Below are positions 46,379-56,632 of a stretch of DNA of 64,000 nt, piece after piece (the stretch's first letter is position 1; every line of letters starts with the position of its first letter). The notes under the pieces are model-generated. The model was not told where the DNA came from. It ran no database searches and saw nothing but the letters and a program-made list of their open reading frames with translations. The position numbers and the translations under genes were made by a program. The stretch lies in the NCBI GenBank assembly GCA_917880885.1, contig OU862909.1, positions 31,928,405-31,992,404 of the forward strand, read 5' to 3'. This stretch comes from Limnephilus marmoratus (lineage: Eukaryota > Arthropoda > Insecta > Trichoptera > Limnephilidae).

Positions 46379-47111
46379 TTTGAGTTGATTCCGAGTTGTC
46401 ATGGAACCGTTTACAGATACCACGTCATATTGCGTTAGTAGAATATTAGGCGCACTTTTTTATTCAAAATTCTAATTTGTTGCACGGAAAAAAATCATTT
46501 CTGAAAGTGTAATTTTCGGGCTGTATTTTATTTACTGACTTTGACTTAAACATGGAAAGGGGCTCAATTGGACTACAAACACAGTTGTTCTATGGACAAT
46601 TATTATTGTAAATTGAATATGAGGAAGTTGTTTTCACATCCTGCGGAGGTTTTTACTCAAACGCAATCAATAATATAGCAATACTTTGCAATAGCGACAG
46701 GACTCATCAACTTGTGACTTTTCGTGGCGCCATGTTCTATGGCGTATTTTGACGTATTGTAAAATATATGATATGACATTCTACCTGCACAATGTATTAT
46801 TTATTTATTTATTATGTGCACCAGACAGGGGTTAACATTTAAAGACAATCAACTTCTTTTACTGCAATACATCTATTTTTAAATATCTTTTAATTTTTTT
46901 AAATTAGTTTGACTGATGATTGAACTTTCCTCCCTAGTTACTGGAGTCATCAACGCTGACAATGAACAGGACTGACTCTAATTCGTATATTAACTGCTGC
47001 AATGTTATCCAATTTCAGAGAAATACGTATATGATGTATGCATGTGTAAGGGTAATTGCCATCAAAACAGATAAATTACAAAATTGTTAAAATTTATTGT
47101 CATCCGTAACG
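46379..47111. other. No gene; LINE/SINE-tail-like (TATT)n at 46797
   Basis: A short TTATTTATTTATTTATTATG run followed by GCACCAGACAGGGGTTAACA resembles the tails at 31525 and 48840 and may be a reversed LINE end. The rest is unassigned. Confidence 0.4.
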
Positions 47112-47147
47112 AGTCTATCTGCCGAGTTTCAACTCGGCAGATAGACT
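47112..47147. repeat. Perfect 17-bp hairpin
   Basis: AGTCTATCTGCCGAGTT (47112-47128), a 2-bp loop, then the exact inverse (47131-47147). No second copy was seen in the window. Function unknown. Confidence 0.9.
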
Positions 47148-47676
47148 AGAAGTGGGTTAATTTCCACTTTCAAGATTCCACTTCATTCACACATTCAATC
47201 AAGAAAACAAAAATCGAAAATAATATACCACCTACACATATTATGTATTTTAAAAAAATTACAAAGAAATAAAATAAAATATAGTAAATACCTGCCAGTC
47301 GCCCGATAATGTTGTAAAACTACCTATATATAAAAAATAAAACATTTCTACCTATTTCTTATAATTTTCCGATGTTTAGAAGCAAAGCAGATTTTTTCAG
47401 CGGGACCGGTCAACTATTTGAAATATTTGAATTTTCTTTGCACTTAAAGGAAAATATTTTTACGATGGGAAGACGCTTGACACTGTCAAGATTGTTTCCA
47501 TTGAAGGAGTCTAGACTCTATCATTCTAATCCCTTTTAGTGGTAATCAGACATGATTGACAGGTTATTCTTACTCCAAGAGGAATCTCTCTCTCGAGGTA
47601 ACCATCCATTATCTGCTTCAAAGCCCTCCGAGCCGTCTGCAAAGCAAAATGATGTGACAAAAAGTATAAGACATAC
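47148..47676. other. Intron next to the second CUB exon
   Basis: Donor side of the 32-kb intron. No gene or repeat copy recognised. Confidence 0.5.
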
Positions 47677-47874
47677 CTTTATAATGCAGTAGTACCCCCC
47701 TCTTGGGGTACATCTTCTTGGACTTGGTTTTGACGAGGATGTCCAAGGTCTCTCCCTCGGAGACCAGCACCAGCGGGGTGTCCACCTGCTCGCACGTGGA
47801 CAGGATCAGCCTGCCCGAAGAACCGTCCTGAATGCTGAGGCGGTCCAGGCAATCGTCCTCGTAGGGGCCTATAC
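47677..47874 (-). CDS. Second half of CUB domain, exon of the CUB-sushi protein
   Basis: The exon is 198 nt with acceptor CTCCAG (47880-47875) and donor GTATGT (47676-47671), phase 1 at both ends. Joined in frame to 62068-61901 it completes a CUB domain: YEDDCLDRLSIQDG carries the typical acidic Ca-site-like and C..D.L.I.DG motif, followed by RLILSTCEQVDTPLVLVSE, in which the last Cys of this half pairs by family rule with the preceding one, and a YPKRGVLLHYK closing strand. It then joins in frame to ALGCVSP of the sushi exon. CUB domains act outside the cell in developmental, proteolytic or synaptic complexes. High GC, and no stops or indels. Confidence 0.9.
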
Positions 47875-48147
47875 CTGGAGAGGAATCATTTCAAACATAT
47901 CTCAAATACATAAATAATTAAATATCTTTAATAATTGAAGAAAATTATCGTCTCTAAAAGCGAAAACTTCAAAGATCTAGGAATTGAACCCTGGAAAGAT
48001 AATATTTATCCAAGACACTGTCTAGATTGCATTCAGTTCTGGAAGAATCTTGCATTCAAGCATAAAGAGAGAAGCCAATTAAAAAAAAAATGCTTTTAGA
48101 ACATGTAGATAATGTTGGTAGTTCTTAGTCGAAGTATGATACTGCTA
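47875..48147. other. Intron, nothing recognised
   Basis: Acceptor side of the 14-kb intron. Sequence unassigned. Confidence 0.5.
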
Positions 48148-48215
48148 AATAGCTCAGTGGTTATAGAAGAGCCCCGGCAAGGCTCAGATCCTGGGTTCAA
48201 TTACCGAAAACGAAT
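48148..48215 (+). repeat. tRNA-like SINE head or tRNA pseudogene
   Basis: An A-box-like TAGCTCAGTGG is followed at tRNA spacing by a B-box-like GGGTTCAATTACC, with a GCCCCGGCAAGGCTC region between that could form an anticodon arm. The acceptor stem is not convincingly paired, so a functional tRNA is unlikely. Confidence 0.45.
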
Positions 48216-48836
48216 GTTTTCCTGAATTTTCCTTTTCAAATTTTGGTTTGAGAGACGCTAATATTGTCGACTATGGTTAGATATTACATTTTGAGGTTTA
48301 ACTCATTAATTTTTACGATTTTATTTAACTGTTATACTAAATAGCTAATAGTTTAATAGCAAGAAGTGGTTTTTGGGGTGCTGACCACAAATCCGAGATT
48401 TTCCAAAAAATAAATTATTAGTATTTGAGTTGTAGCCAAAAAAACATGAAAAGGGTGTTTTTCACGATTTTTCAATACAACCCAAATACTAAATTCTTAC
48501 GAAATATAAATAAATACAAATACCTTCAGTTTCACAAATCCTACAATTATAATAGCCCGTGATTTTTCACTGATCAGCGCTAGTAATAAAAATATTAGAT
48601 AATATTTTTGTTTATTTGCACGTTGAGCAGAAGAATATTTTTTAAAGATTCATATTGTTACGGAATTTGGATGATAAGCAGCCGCACGTAAGGCCGAATT
48701 ATCTATTTACGATGCCAAAAATATTTTTATTTCATACCCTGCTCAGAAATGCTTATGAAGAGACTACCTATGAAAATCTTTCGAAAATATCTTATTAAGA
48801 TCAATTGAAGTCAGGCGATTGTAGTATTATATACAA
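48216..48836. other. No gene recognised
   Basis: A short segment near 48530-48600 (TTCACAAATCCTACAATTAT, then GCTAGTAATAAAAA) resembles 20770-20835 and may be a further repeat pair. Otherwise unassigned. Confidence 0.4.
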
Positions 48837-49334
48837 TATTTATTTATTTATTTATTTATTAACGCCCTTTTTCGGGGCTTTTACATATGAATAGTAAGAA
48901 ATACACAGTATTTATTGTACATAACTGAACTGCCTTCGTAACAATATTTTATATTTGTTTAAAGATAAATTGAAGATGTCCACTGACTTGGTATAATTGT
49001 TTCCCTCCATTAGTATTCTGGGCAAAGAGGAATACATATGAAAGTTAGTTCCAGAATTACTGCACTGAAATAAATCCTGACTTCTAGTATTACGTATTGG
49101 AATCCGGAAGCTTATCAATTCGAGCAATATCGGACTGTCAACTAAATCATTTAGAATTTTATACAGAAATACCAAGTCAGTGAAAGTTCTTCTGTCTGAC
49201 AATTTCAGCATATTCATATCATTCAAAATAGTATTGTAGTTCAACATAACTGCTGGAATACCAAATACCCAATTATTTCGAAGTCCTTCAAAATATTTTG
49301 ATTTTGTTGTCTTAAAATACACCTTCCAACCACA

Positions 49335-49341
<7 letters not shown>
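48837..49341 (-). pseudogene. LINE (Jockey-like) ORF2 C-terminal fragment with (AATA)n tail
   Basis: A nearly open minus-strand frame (49341-48912) shows GIPAVMLNYNTILNDM, DRRTFTDLVFLYKILNDLVD, then RIPIRNTRSQDLFQC, the conserved C-terminal series of Jockey/CR1-type LINEs. It ends with a stop near 48912 and a tail AAAGCCCCGAAAAAGGGCGT then AATAAATA repeats. Its 5' side is truncated at a 30-base T run (49339-49368), probably the A-tail of an abutting minus-strand element. Confidence 0.7.

Positions 49342-49368
<27 letters not shown>
49339..49368 (-). repeat. 30-base poly(T), the A-tail of a minus-strand retroelement
   Basis: Pure T30 on the plus strand, i.e. poly(A) on the minus strand. The sequence to its right (49369-49470, including CATACTAGGCTAATGCCCGT) would be the body of the inserted retroelement. 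The LINE fragment lies on its left. Confidence 0.6.
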
Positions 49369-49370
<2 letters not shown>

Positions 49371-49625
49371 TTCATACAATTTTTGAAAATACACTTTTAT
49401 GTTTTTTTCTTGATTACCATACTAGGCTAATGCCCGTGTTAAGGTAATCATACATGATATAAAATATACAAAGTGTGAATTTAATTAGGTATTTTTGATT
49501 AGTTTGAATATAATACTTTTACCTTATTTTGGCCCCATAATTTACTTTAGCCGTTCTTGTGTGCGCCGATAGGTACTTACTAAAAACGGCACGAACTACT
49601 TTAAATGCTTAGATTTTTTGTATTT

Positions 49626-50115
49626 ATGAAAGTAATCCAATTGAAGCTTATATGCACAGATAAAATTACGTCCACGATTTTTAAGGACGTTAGGAAACAT
49701 AAAATTAAAAATCAAATCCATTGAGCTTGAAATTAATGTTTTCTTAGAAATTATACAGTGAAGGAAGTAAATGGCGATGAAGCTAGGCCACATGAATGGA
49801 AAAATTATAGATAAATAGCTTTTTAGTATTTGAACTGAAAACATCAAAGATACCTTTACCTACATCGCGTTGTTATGAGCAAAATCATCGTCATCAAATA
49901 AACGGAAAAATATATTTCTAAGAACTGTTTTCATCTTCTCTCTATAACTTACTCAGTATTAAACGCCGAGCTTTCGCCAACGACCATACCATGTTGAACA
50001 CACCGGTTCTCGTCCGATCACCGAAGTTAGCAACATTGGGCGCGGTCAGTACTTGGATGGGTGACCGCTTGGGAACACCGCGTGCCGTTGGCTTTTTTGT
50101 TGCTGTTAATTATTT
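49626..50115 (+). repeat. Left arm of the inverted 5S-bearing repeat
   Basis: It matches the reverse complement of 56633-57140 with high identity. It includes about 350 bp upstream of the 5S gene, the 5S gene itself, and about 23 bp beyond its T-run. An identical-looking short frame (minus 49847-49596, plus 56919-57146) is present in both arms but is not a recognised protein. Confidence 0.85.
49976..50092 (+). rRNA. 5S ribosomal RNA gene (117 nt)
   Basis: The sequence from GCCAACGACCATACCATGTT to CCGCGTGCCGTTGGC is colinear with insect 5S rRNA, with complementary ends, the CGGTTCTCGTCCGATCACCG block and the downstream control-region sequence GTACTTGGATGGGTGACCGC. It is followed by TTTTTT, an RNA polymerase III terminator. 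Compared with usual insect 5S it appears one base short in the GAAGTTAGCAACA segment (normally GTTAAGC), a change shared with the broken copy at 56657. It may be a functional dispersed gene or a mobile, 5S-derived element. Confidence 0.85.
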
Positions 50116-50941
50116 TCTTTGCGACTTTTTATAATGCGAAAGAAAAAAATCTCTTTTTATCACTTGTGACAGCGTCGGTCTTTCCTTTTTTATTACGTGT
50201 GTCTTCTGATTTCCCAAATAAAATTAAATATCAAAGATACCTTACCCACCCACCCACTCTACATTAATACCTACCCAACCAATCTACATTAACTAGCAAC
50301 GGCTCCACCCCTACCATAGTAAAACATTGTTCGAAACTCGAAACTGTCAAATTAGTACCTATAAGCTTTCCCTGAAGAAGGAACGTTTGTTCTGAAACCG
50401 GTAGGATTTACGCATTATATAAGTGGTTTATACAAAGTTGTATTGTTTCATTTTTTCTATAATGGAAAACCACAAAGTGATAGCTACATTAAAAAAAATG
50501 TAAAAAAATATATTCATTATAAGTTCGACAGTTTAAACATTTTTAAATTGTTCGCGGCGTGTTACTTTTATAATAATATCACTATGATCTCTGATGAAAA
50601 GCATTTGACCGGTTAACGCCATCTGTACGCAGCTTTTTGAACTATGTTATAAAGTATTCACGCAAACCTAAATTCTAGAGATAGATGGCGCAGTAGTAAA
50701 TGGAACGGAACAAACATCATCAAACTTTAATTTATTATAAAGTTGAAATGAAATGTCTTTGAGTAAGTTTCAGGATAAAGATAATAATGCATACTATCTT
50801 TATATCTATCTATCTATTATATTCTCAAGGTATCCGCCATGGTACTTTCCATAATAAGAAGGTGCATTTCAATGAATTTTAAATATCCAGAAACTCTGTT
50901 AAAATGAAGAAAATTTAATCGTAATTTTTTATAGTGGAACC
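50116..50941. other. No gene recognised
   Basis: A+T-rich sequence between the 5S arm and the outer hAT element. Nothing matched elsewhere. Confidence 0.45.
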
Positions 50942-51435
50942 CAGTGTTACCGAAATAAAAACTTCAAAATCGGGAGAATTTTCGCCTAAAAATCGGGAGA
51001 AATCGGGAGAATTTTGAAGAAATCGGGAGATGACTAGAATTATTTTAATGAATTTTCTCCCTTTGTTAATAATTCGAATCCCTTTTATTATTGCGAAGCA
51101 GAACTTTCAACAAACGAAAAACCCATAAGCAGCGCCGTCAATACGATTATTGTAGATGTTGCCCGTGGAGTAACGCAATTTTCCCTAACGTTCAACGGGG
51201 ACTTATTTTACGTGTGGCAACTCAGCACAAATTTTTGTGAAACTTCGACCTTGGACTGTCACCTGTCACTTAACGAGACAAATTCATTTAATACCTACTT
51301 ACTTTTAAAATTGAACGACATTCATTCTATAAGTAACAATATTTTAATCAATAAGTAATAATTTTATTAAGGAACCAATAAACCACCTCATGGGCTTTTT
51401 CAAAACACCTCTCACCTGGCAACAGATACTTGATA

Positions 51436-53579
51436 CAGTCCTGGATTTGTCAATAGGCCTTTTAGGCCGCGGCCTAGGGGCGGCAGAGTTCAGGGGGCGG
51501 CGCTCGCTCGCTTTGGTAAGCCGTTAATTTTGTGTACGATTATAAGCAACAACATAAAAGTCAATGTGGATAGATAGAGTTTTCTATCTTTTACCTTTTA
51601 GACGCCCAGTGGTTCCGTACGGGACCGCGGATTTGTGTCGTTTAATGCCCAACGTTCCAATACGGGACCGGTGATTGTGGTGCGAATATTTCACAAAAAA
51701 AGGCTTTGGCAGTGGGTTACTTTTATTGCACGACCGTTTAATGGAGAAATAAGTGTAGGACCTCGTATTTTTAGTGATTTTCATGATTTTTTTTAAATAC
51801 ATAAGGAATATATTTATTTTATTTACACCTTGCGGTCATTTTACTCTTATTCAAGAGTATATTCTAAAATTTTCAAATACTTTCCTCAAAAAATAACGCA
51901 GATATTAACTGCCGCGCATTGTAAGTCGCTATCCGGCAGGACAATTTGTGTAACTCCTGGAGGTCACAATTTTCATCCGAAATCAATTTTACAAAAAAAA
52001 AGAAGTTTTTTATAAGTTTTTCTTCTATTTGAAAATTATTATTCCTAATATATTTAAATGTGAAAATTTACTTTGTAGGATTTATTTATATTCTTTTTGA
52101 CTTTTTTTTGATTTAAAAAAAATTTTAAATAAATATTTTGTTTAGGATTGGGGTTCAAATAGAGCGCATTTATATAAAGAAACTATATGCTGAGTTTGAT
52201 AAAAAACTGTAGGAGCACAAATTAAAACGGGTTACACAAATTCGAAAAAAGTAGTTTCGAGAAAAATCAGTTTGAAAATAAAAGTGGCAGAACAATAGTG
52301 GTAATTCAACCGAGGGACACTCACTCAAACGCATGTAACTTTTAAATGACGTGGAATTTGGTTTGAAATTTTCATAAAATATTTTTGAATAGTTCTACCA
52401 TCAATTTATGAAAAAAAAAGGATTTTTTGAAGCCTCTACGCCTATTTCCCCCTTAAAGGACCATTTAGACGCCCAGTGATCCCGTACGGTACCGCGGATT
52501 GCGTCGTGCGGTTATGGTGCGAATATTTCACAAAAAATGCTTGGGCAGTGGGCTACCTTTATTTGGTTACTAATAGTATTTTGGAATGCTATTTTGGAAA
52601 GACTAAATAAAGTGAGTGCTCAGATTCAGAGCTCATATGTTGATGTACTGACGGTATCTGATTTTTATGGATCTCTTCTCGAGTTTATTACACCGGAGCA
52701 AGAAAACTTTGATTATTTCGAGGAAAGTGCAATTGAAATGAGCGCACTTTAGAAATATCAGGGCGACATTCAGAGTAAGATGACCCTAAGAGAAAAAACT
52801 TTATGGAAGAAACATCAAATGAGGGTATTAAAACCACTTCCTGACTGACATCTGAATTAGAGAGAAGGCATATGCGAAGGCATAAGGCATAATCTGAAGG
52901 CATAATACTCCAAAGAAAAAAAATCTTTTTTAAAAAAATGGGTGAACTTTCAACACAAAGAGTCTCAGAAAAAGCTCAGTCTCTTGTGCAATGATTTAGG
53001 AGACGATTTAGTTCAGGAATGGGTACACTTTCAAGGTCATGTTTTCTCTAATAAGACGGCAGAGAAACCTGAATCTACATCATTACTGAATCTTTCTAAG
53101 GAAAGTTTTTGAGAAAACCATATCTGTGCAACGTTTATCCAAACTTGGATATAGCTCTCCGCGTCGCACTTTGCACTCCGGTCACAAATTGTTTTGGAGA
53201 AAGGAGTTTTTCCAGTTTAAATGGAGTGAAGAAATACCAAAGGTCTTCATTACCGCAAGAAAAACTTTACTCTTCGGATTTTCTATGCATAGAAGCAACC
53301 ATGAAACTATTATAAATTAATGGTTTTGTCAAAATAAAAAATCCCGTAAAAATTGTAATTCTTGCCTCGTGTTACGCTTTTATTTTATGAAAAATTAATT
53401 CTTCATTTCATTTTTGAATACCTACTTAGCGTATATTTGAATATTTATTTTTAAAATTGTGCGTCACCTAATACAAGCCTACAAGTGAGTGATCATGGTA
53501 CATGGCAACTTTTAAGAAGAAGGGAGGGGCGGCGCAAATGAAGTGGCCTATACGGATGAAAAGTGTAAATACGGCCCTG
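51436..53579 (+). mobile_element. Nested hAT element with perfect 8-bp duplication
   Basis: Flanked by ACTTGATA on both sides (51428-51435 and 53580-53587). The ends CAGTCCTGGATTTGTCAATA and (inverse) CAGGGCCGTATTTACACTTT, then TAGGCC, are imperfect terminal repeats, with GGCGGC-rich subterminal sequence on both sides. It carries a broken transposase (52537-53316). A deletion derivative is at 55513-56217. Confidence 0.9.
52537..53316 (+). pseudogene. hAT transposase remnant (MYM-type/DUF4371-like)
   Basis: The upstream part (52537-52752) contains ERLNKVSAQIQSSYVDVLTV and DFYGSLLEFI, like the middle of MYM-type hAT transposases. The downstream part (53109-53315) contains YPNLDIALRVALCTPVTNCF, GERSFSSLN, KYQRSSLPQEKL and LCIEA, the C-terminal hAT dimerisation region. 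Frameshifts and stops separate them, and the N-terminal catalytic part is missing. Confidence 0.8.
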
Positions 53580-53763
53580 ACTTGATAACGATACACTGTT
53601 TAGTTAATCCTTTATTGAAATACATACTAATATCTCAGTCTAATCATCAAAAACAAAAAGAAAGTGCATGGACCATATTAAAATTGTTAATGAAATTATG
53701 GAAATTATTACTGTTATGAAATACTTTTATCGAGTTATATTAGATTAAAATTTAACCATTAAA

Positions 53764-54525
53764 CATTTACATGTTCCGACTGCAACTATTCTTTTTCTTA
53801 AAAGGAACATTTAAAAATCCACAAGCCGTATCATAGTGGAGAAAAACCCTTTTCCTTTGCAACTATTCATGTTCTTGAAAGTCAAAATTTAACATCCACA
53901 GGCTGATTCAATGTGGAGAAAAGCCTTTTTTATGTTCCGATTGCAACTATTCATGTTCTCAAAAGGAACATTTAAAAGTTCACAAGCCGTCTCACAGTGG
54001 AGAAAACCTTTTACATGTTCCGAAAGCAACTATTCATGTTCTACAAAGTGACAATTTAAAACCCACAAGCCGTCTCACAGTGGAGAAAACCTTTTGTATG
54101 TTCCGATTGCAATTATTTATGTGCTAAAAAGGAGACTTTAAAAACTCACAAGTGAACTCATAGTGTAGAAAAACCATTTTCATGTTCCGACTGCAACTAT
54201 TCACGTTCTCAAAAGGAATATTTAAAAGTCCACTAGCCGTCTCACAGTGGAGAAAACCTTTTAATGTTCCGACTGCAACTATTCATGTTCTCGAAAGTGA
54301 CAATTCAAAATCCACATGCTGACTCACTGTGGAGAAAAACCTTTTTTATGTTCCGACTGCAACTATTCATCTTCTCAAAAGGAACATTTAGAAGTCCACA
54401 ATCCGTCTCACAGTGGAAATAAACCTTTTTCATATTCTGACTGCAACTATTCATGTTCTCAAACGGAACATTTAAAAGTCCGCAAGCCGTCTCACAGTGG
54501 AAAAAAACCTTTTTTAAAGAAAGTT
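53764..54525 (+). pseudogene. Decayed C2H2 zinc-finger array, about 9 fingers
   Basis: About nine 84-bp units follow each other, each reading like CSDCNYSCSQKEHLKVHKPS followed by HSGEKPF: Cys-x2-Cys, 12 residues, His-x3-His, and the standard linker. An in-frame stop interrupts the first unit, frames shift between later units, and several Cys/His are lost (for example SYSDC and KVRKPSH), so no long protein is made. Only 54316-54528 stays open over two to three fingers. It lies inside the outer hAT, either captured from a host zinc-finger gene or part of the original target. Confidence 0.85.
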
Positions 54526-54553
54526 TGAAGTTTAATTCTTGCCAAAATGTTAA

Positions 54554-54720
54554 GGGAACGTACCCATACTACGTGACCAACTTTTTGCAATTTTTAACCC
54601 CCCCCCCCCCCCCCCCGGTGACCAAAATCCTAAGCAACCCGCCGCTCATTTGTATGGAGCGTGACATTTTGAAGACCCCCCCCCCCCCCTAAACGTGTCA
54701 CGTAGTATGGGTACGTTCCC
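54554..54720. mobile_element. PIF/Harbinger-like MITE family P1, copy 3
   Basis: The inverted ends GGGAACGTACCCATACTACG are flanked by TAA (54551-54553 and 54721-54723). Inside are an 18-base-scale C tract and a second C tract. It is inserted between the zinc-finger array and the hAT transposase remnant. Confidence 0.9.
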
Positions 54721-54739
54721 TAACCTAAAAAAATTGCTT

Positions 54740-55170
54740 TAAATATGTTGTTAATATACATATATCCAAATATAAGTAAGCATACAGCACTTATTCTGCA
54801 TGTGTTCGGTAGTACCTATTTAAGCGAGCGGATGTTTTTCGTTTTGAAAATAAATAAGAACAAACATCGCTCAAGATTTACGGATGAACATCTCCAATCG
54901 ATTCTTAAAATAACTACTTACCACGAATATGACACCCGACTTCAACGAGCTTATCAAAAATAAGAGAAGTCAGGTGTTCGGCTCAAAATAATTTATCGTT
55001 TTACCCTTCTTTTTAAATTGAATGAAAATGTATAATAACTAGGTACTTACATATCTAACTAAATTAAGATTTAAACAATTGAGCATGGGTTTTAATTTTG
55101 AGACTGGCCCGCTTACACACGCAAAATTGTATAAATGGCCCTTAATAAAATCCAGTTTGACACCCCTCCG
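54740..55170 (+). pseudogene. hAT transposase C-terminus (GTF2IRD2-like) and element end
   Basis: The frame 54745-54963 contains LILHVFGSTYLSERMFFVLK, INKNKHRSRFTDEHLQSILK, the hAT dimerisation region of the type found in GTF2IRD2-related transposases. It is followed after about 200 bp by CAGTTTGACACCCCTC near 55150-55167, resembling the inverse of the CAGGGGTGTCAAAC ends of that group. The N-terminal part is lost. It may be the outer element's own transposase or another nested hAT. Confidence 0.65.
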
Positions 55171-55512
55171 TTACGTAATGAATTATAATTTCCAGGTCAT
55201 AATTCATAAATGATCGATGATCGGTTTGTATGGGTCTATAATAGAGATATGCTAAGATTGCAGAATTTTGTAATTATTCTGGTCAATACCCGAATCCGGG
55301 GAATATTTTTATTTTAGTCATAGACAAAGAATTGACGAGAAACGATCAAAAGATGAGAACTTCGAAAAATCAGGAGATTTTGATGCATTCCGGTAGATCG
55401 AGAGATGAAGTGAAAAATCGGGAGATCTCCTGTAAAATCGGGAGCTTCGGTAACACCGGTGGAATCATAGAGGAAGTACTCGTTATTTTAGCAAATTACA
55501 GTAGGTATAATG
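55171..55512. other. Right subterminal region of the outer hAT and its flank
   Basis: It contains several TCGGGAGA and GGAGAT motifs up to 55458, then the duplicated octamer and host flank. An open frame at 55332-55523 has no domain. Confidence 0.5.
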
Positions 55513-56217
55513 CAGTCGAATAGGTTCTTTAGGCCGCGGCTTTGGTAAGCCGTTTGTGTGCGATTATAAATAAAAAACAAGTCACTGTGGATAGATAGAG
55601 TTTTCTACTTCATAGAAAGACAATTATGACCTAAAAAACGAAATGAGGAAAATGAGGAAACAACCTCCAGAGGTTCTTCCAGAGTAAACATCTTTTTGGT
55701 CATCCTGGATAGCTGAATTAGATAGAAGGCATAATTAAAATTTGAAAGAAAATTAATAATTACGCATACTCGCATGAATTCGTGTTTAAAACGACCTAAA
55801 CTAAAATAAGTGGCAGCTCACAGCTGACATTCTGACTTCGGCTCATAGAGAAAGAAAATAACAGCCACATAATATCACACAAATCTGACAGCATATCTCG
55901 ACCGTGATCTATCTCGTTCCCACAAAATACATGGAATAGCTCATCTGATTGATTTTGTCAATAAAAAATCCCATAAAAAATTATAATTCTTGTTTCATGT
56001 TACACTTTTACTTTATGACTAATTCATTCCTTTATTTTATTTTTGAATATCTACTTAACCTTTATTTGAATGTTTATTTTGAAAATTGCCACCTAATATA
56101 AAAAAGCCTACAAGTGAGTGATTATGAAAGGTGGTAACTTCTGAGAAGGAGGAAGGGGCGGCGCAAATGAAGTGGCCTATGCTAAAAAGTATAAATATAT
56201 GTTTAAATCCGGCCCTG
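55513..56217 (+). mobile_element. Deletion derivative of the nested hAT family
   Basis: It begins CAGTCGAATAGGTTCTTTAG then GCCGCGGCTTTGGTAAGCCG, and ends GGGGCGGCGCAAATGAAGTG, GCCTATG, AAATCCGGCCCTG, matching both ends of 51436-53579. The flanking octamers GTATAATG and GTATAACA agree at 6 of 8. The coding region is almost wholly lost. Confidence 0.75.
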
Positions 56218-56229
56218 GTATAACATGAG

Positions 56230-56525
56230 ACAGCGATAGTAGTTGTAAAACAAGCATCCTGCGCCTCGTGTATCGCGCTATTTATTAGGTATGTTGAAGT
56301 GAAATCTTCTTTAGCACTGTTGTGAGTTGAAACTCGATGAAACGAAAAACAGCGACATTAAAAAGAGCCAAACACATACCTATTTCATCTGTAGGGTTTA
56401 GCGTGCGTGAGAATGAAATAGTATAATCGGTCTCTTCTTTGTGCGGTGCTTCGCGGTCCCGCCAGTCTTGTCTACTTTAGTTTTCTGAAGGGTTCACTTC
56501 TGCCACGTGTGAATTACACACTGTT
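56230..56525 (-). repeat. Dispersed repeat family E, copy 2 (empty-site reference)
   Basis: Reverse complement of 40390-40543 plus 41023-41110, without the MITE found there. It shares CCTTCAGAAAACTAAAGTAG and CGTTTCATCGAGTTTCAAC-like blocks. Confidence 0.75.
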
Positions 56526-56632
56526 TTTTTTTTTATAGAATAGATGCATAACAAAAAAAGGAAAGGCTGACGCTTTCAGTGATAAAATAGAAAAAATTTA
56601 AAATCTTTTGACATTAAAAAAAAACTTTATAA

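Larger units (their letters stand above)
50942..55458. mobile_element. Outer hAT element of 4.5 kb, nested and decayed
   Basis: The left end CAGTGTTACCGAAATAAAAA and right end (inverse CGGTGTTACCGAAGCTCCCG) are inverted repeats. They are flanked by 8-bp GTGGAACC (50934-50941) and GTGGAATC (55459-55466), a hAT-type duplication with one mismatch. Subterminal TCGGGAGA motifs repeat near both ends, as transposase-binding repeats do. Inside are a complete second hAT (51436-53579), a zinc-finger array (53764-54525), a PIF-like MITE (54554-54720) and a hAT transposase C-terminus (54740-55170). Confidence 0.75.

Noticed and set aside
49596..49847. 83-codon frame duplicated at 56919-57146
   Set aside because: Both copies lie in the 5S-bearing inverted repeat and are identical through duplication, not selection; hydrophobic A+T-rich residues without a domain. 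A coding role is not excluded but is unsupported.
50061..50267. 68-codon frame starting in the 5S gene
   Set aside because: Overlaps the 3' part of the 5S rRNA gene and A+T-rich flank; no protein features.
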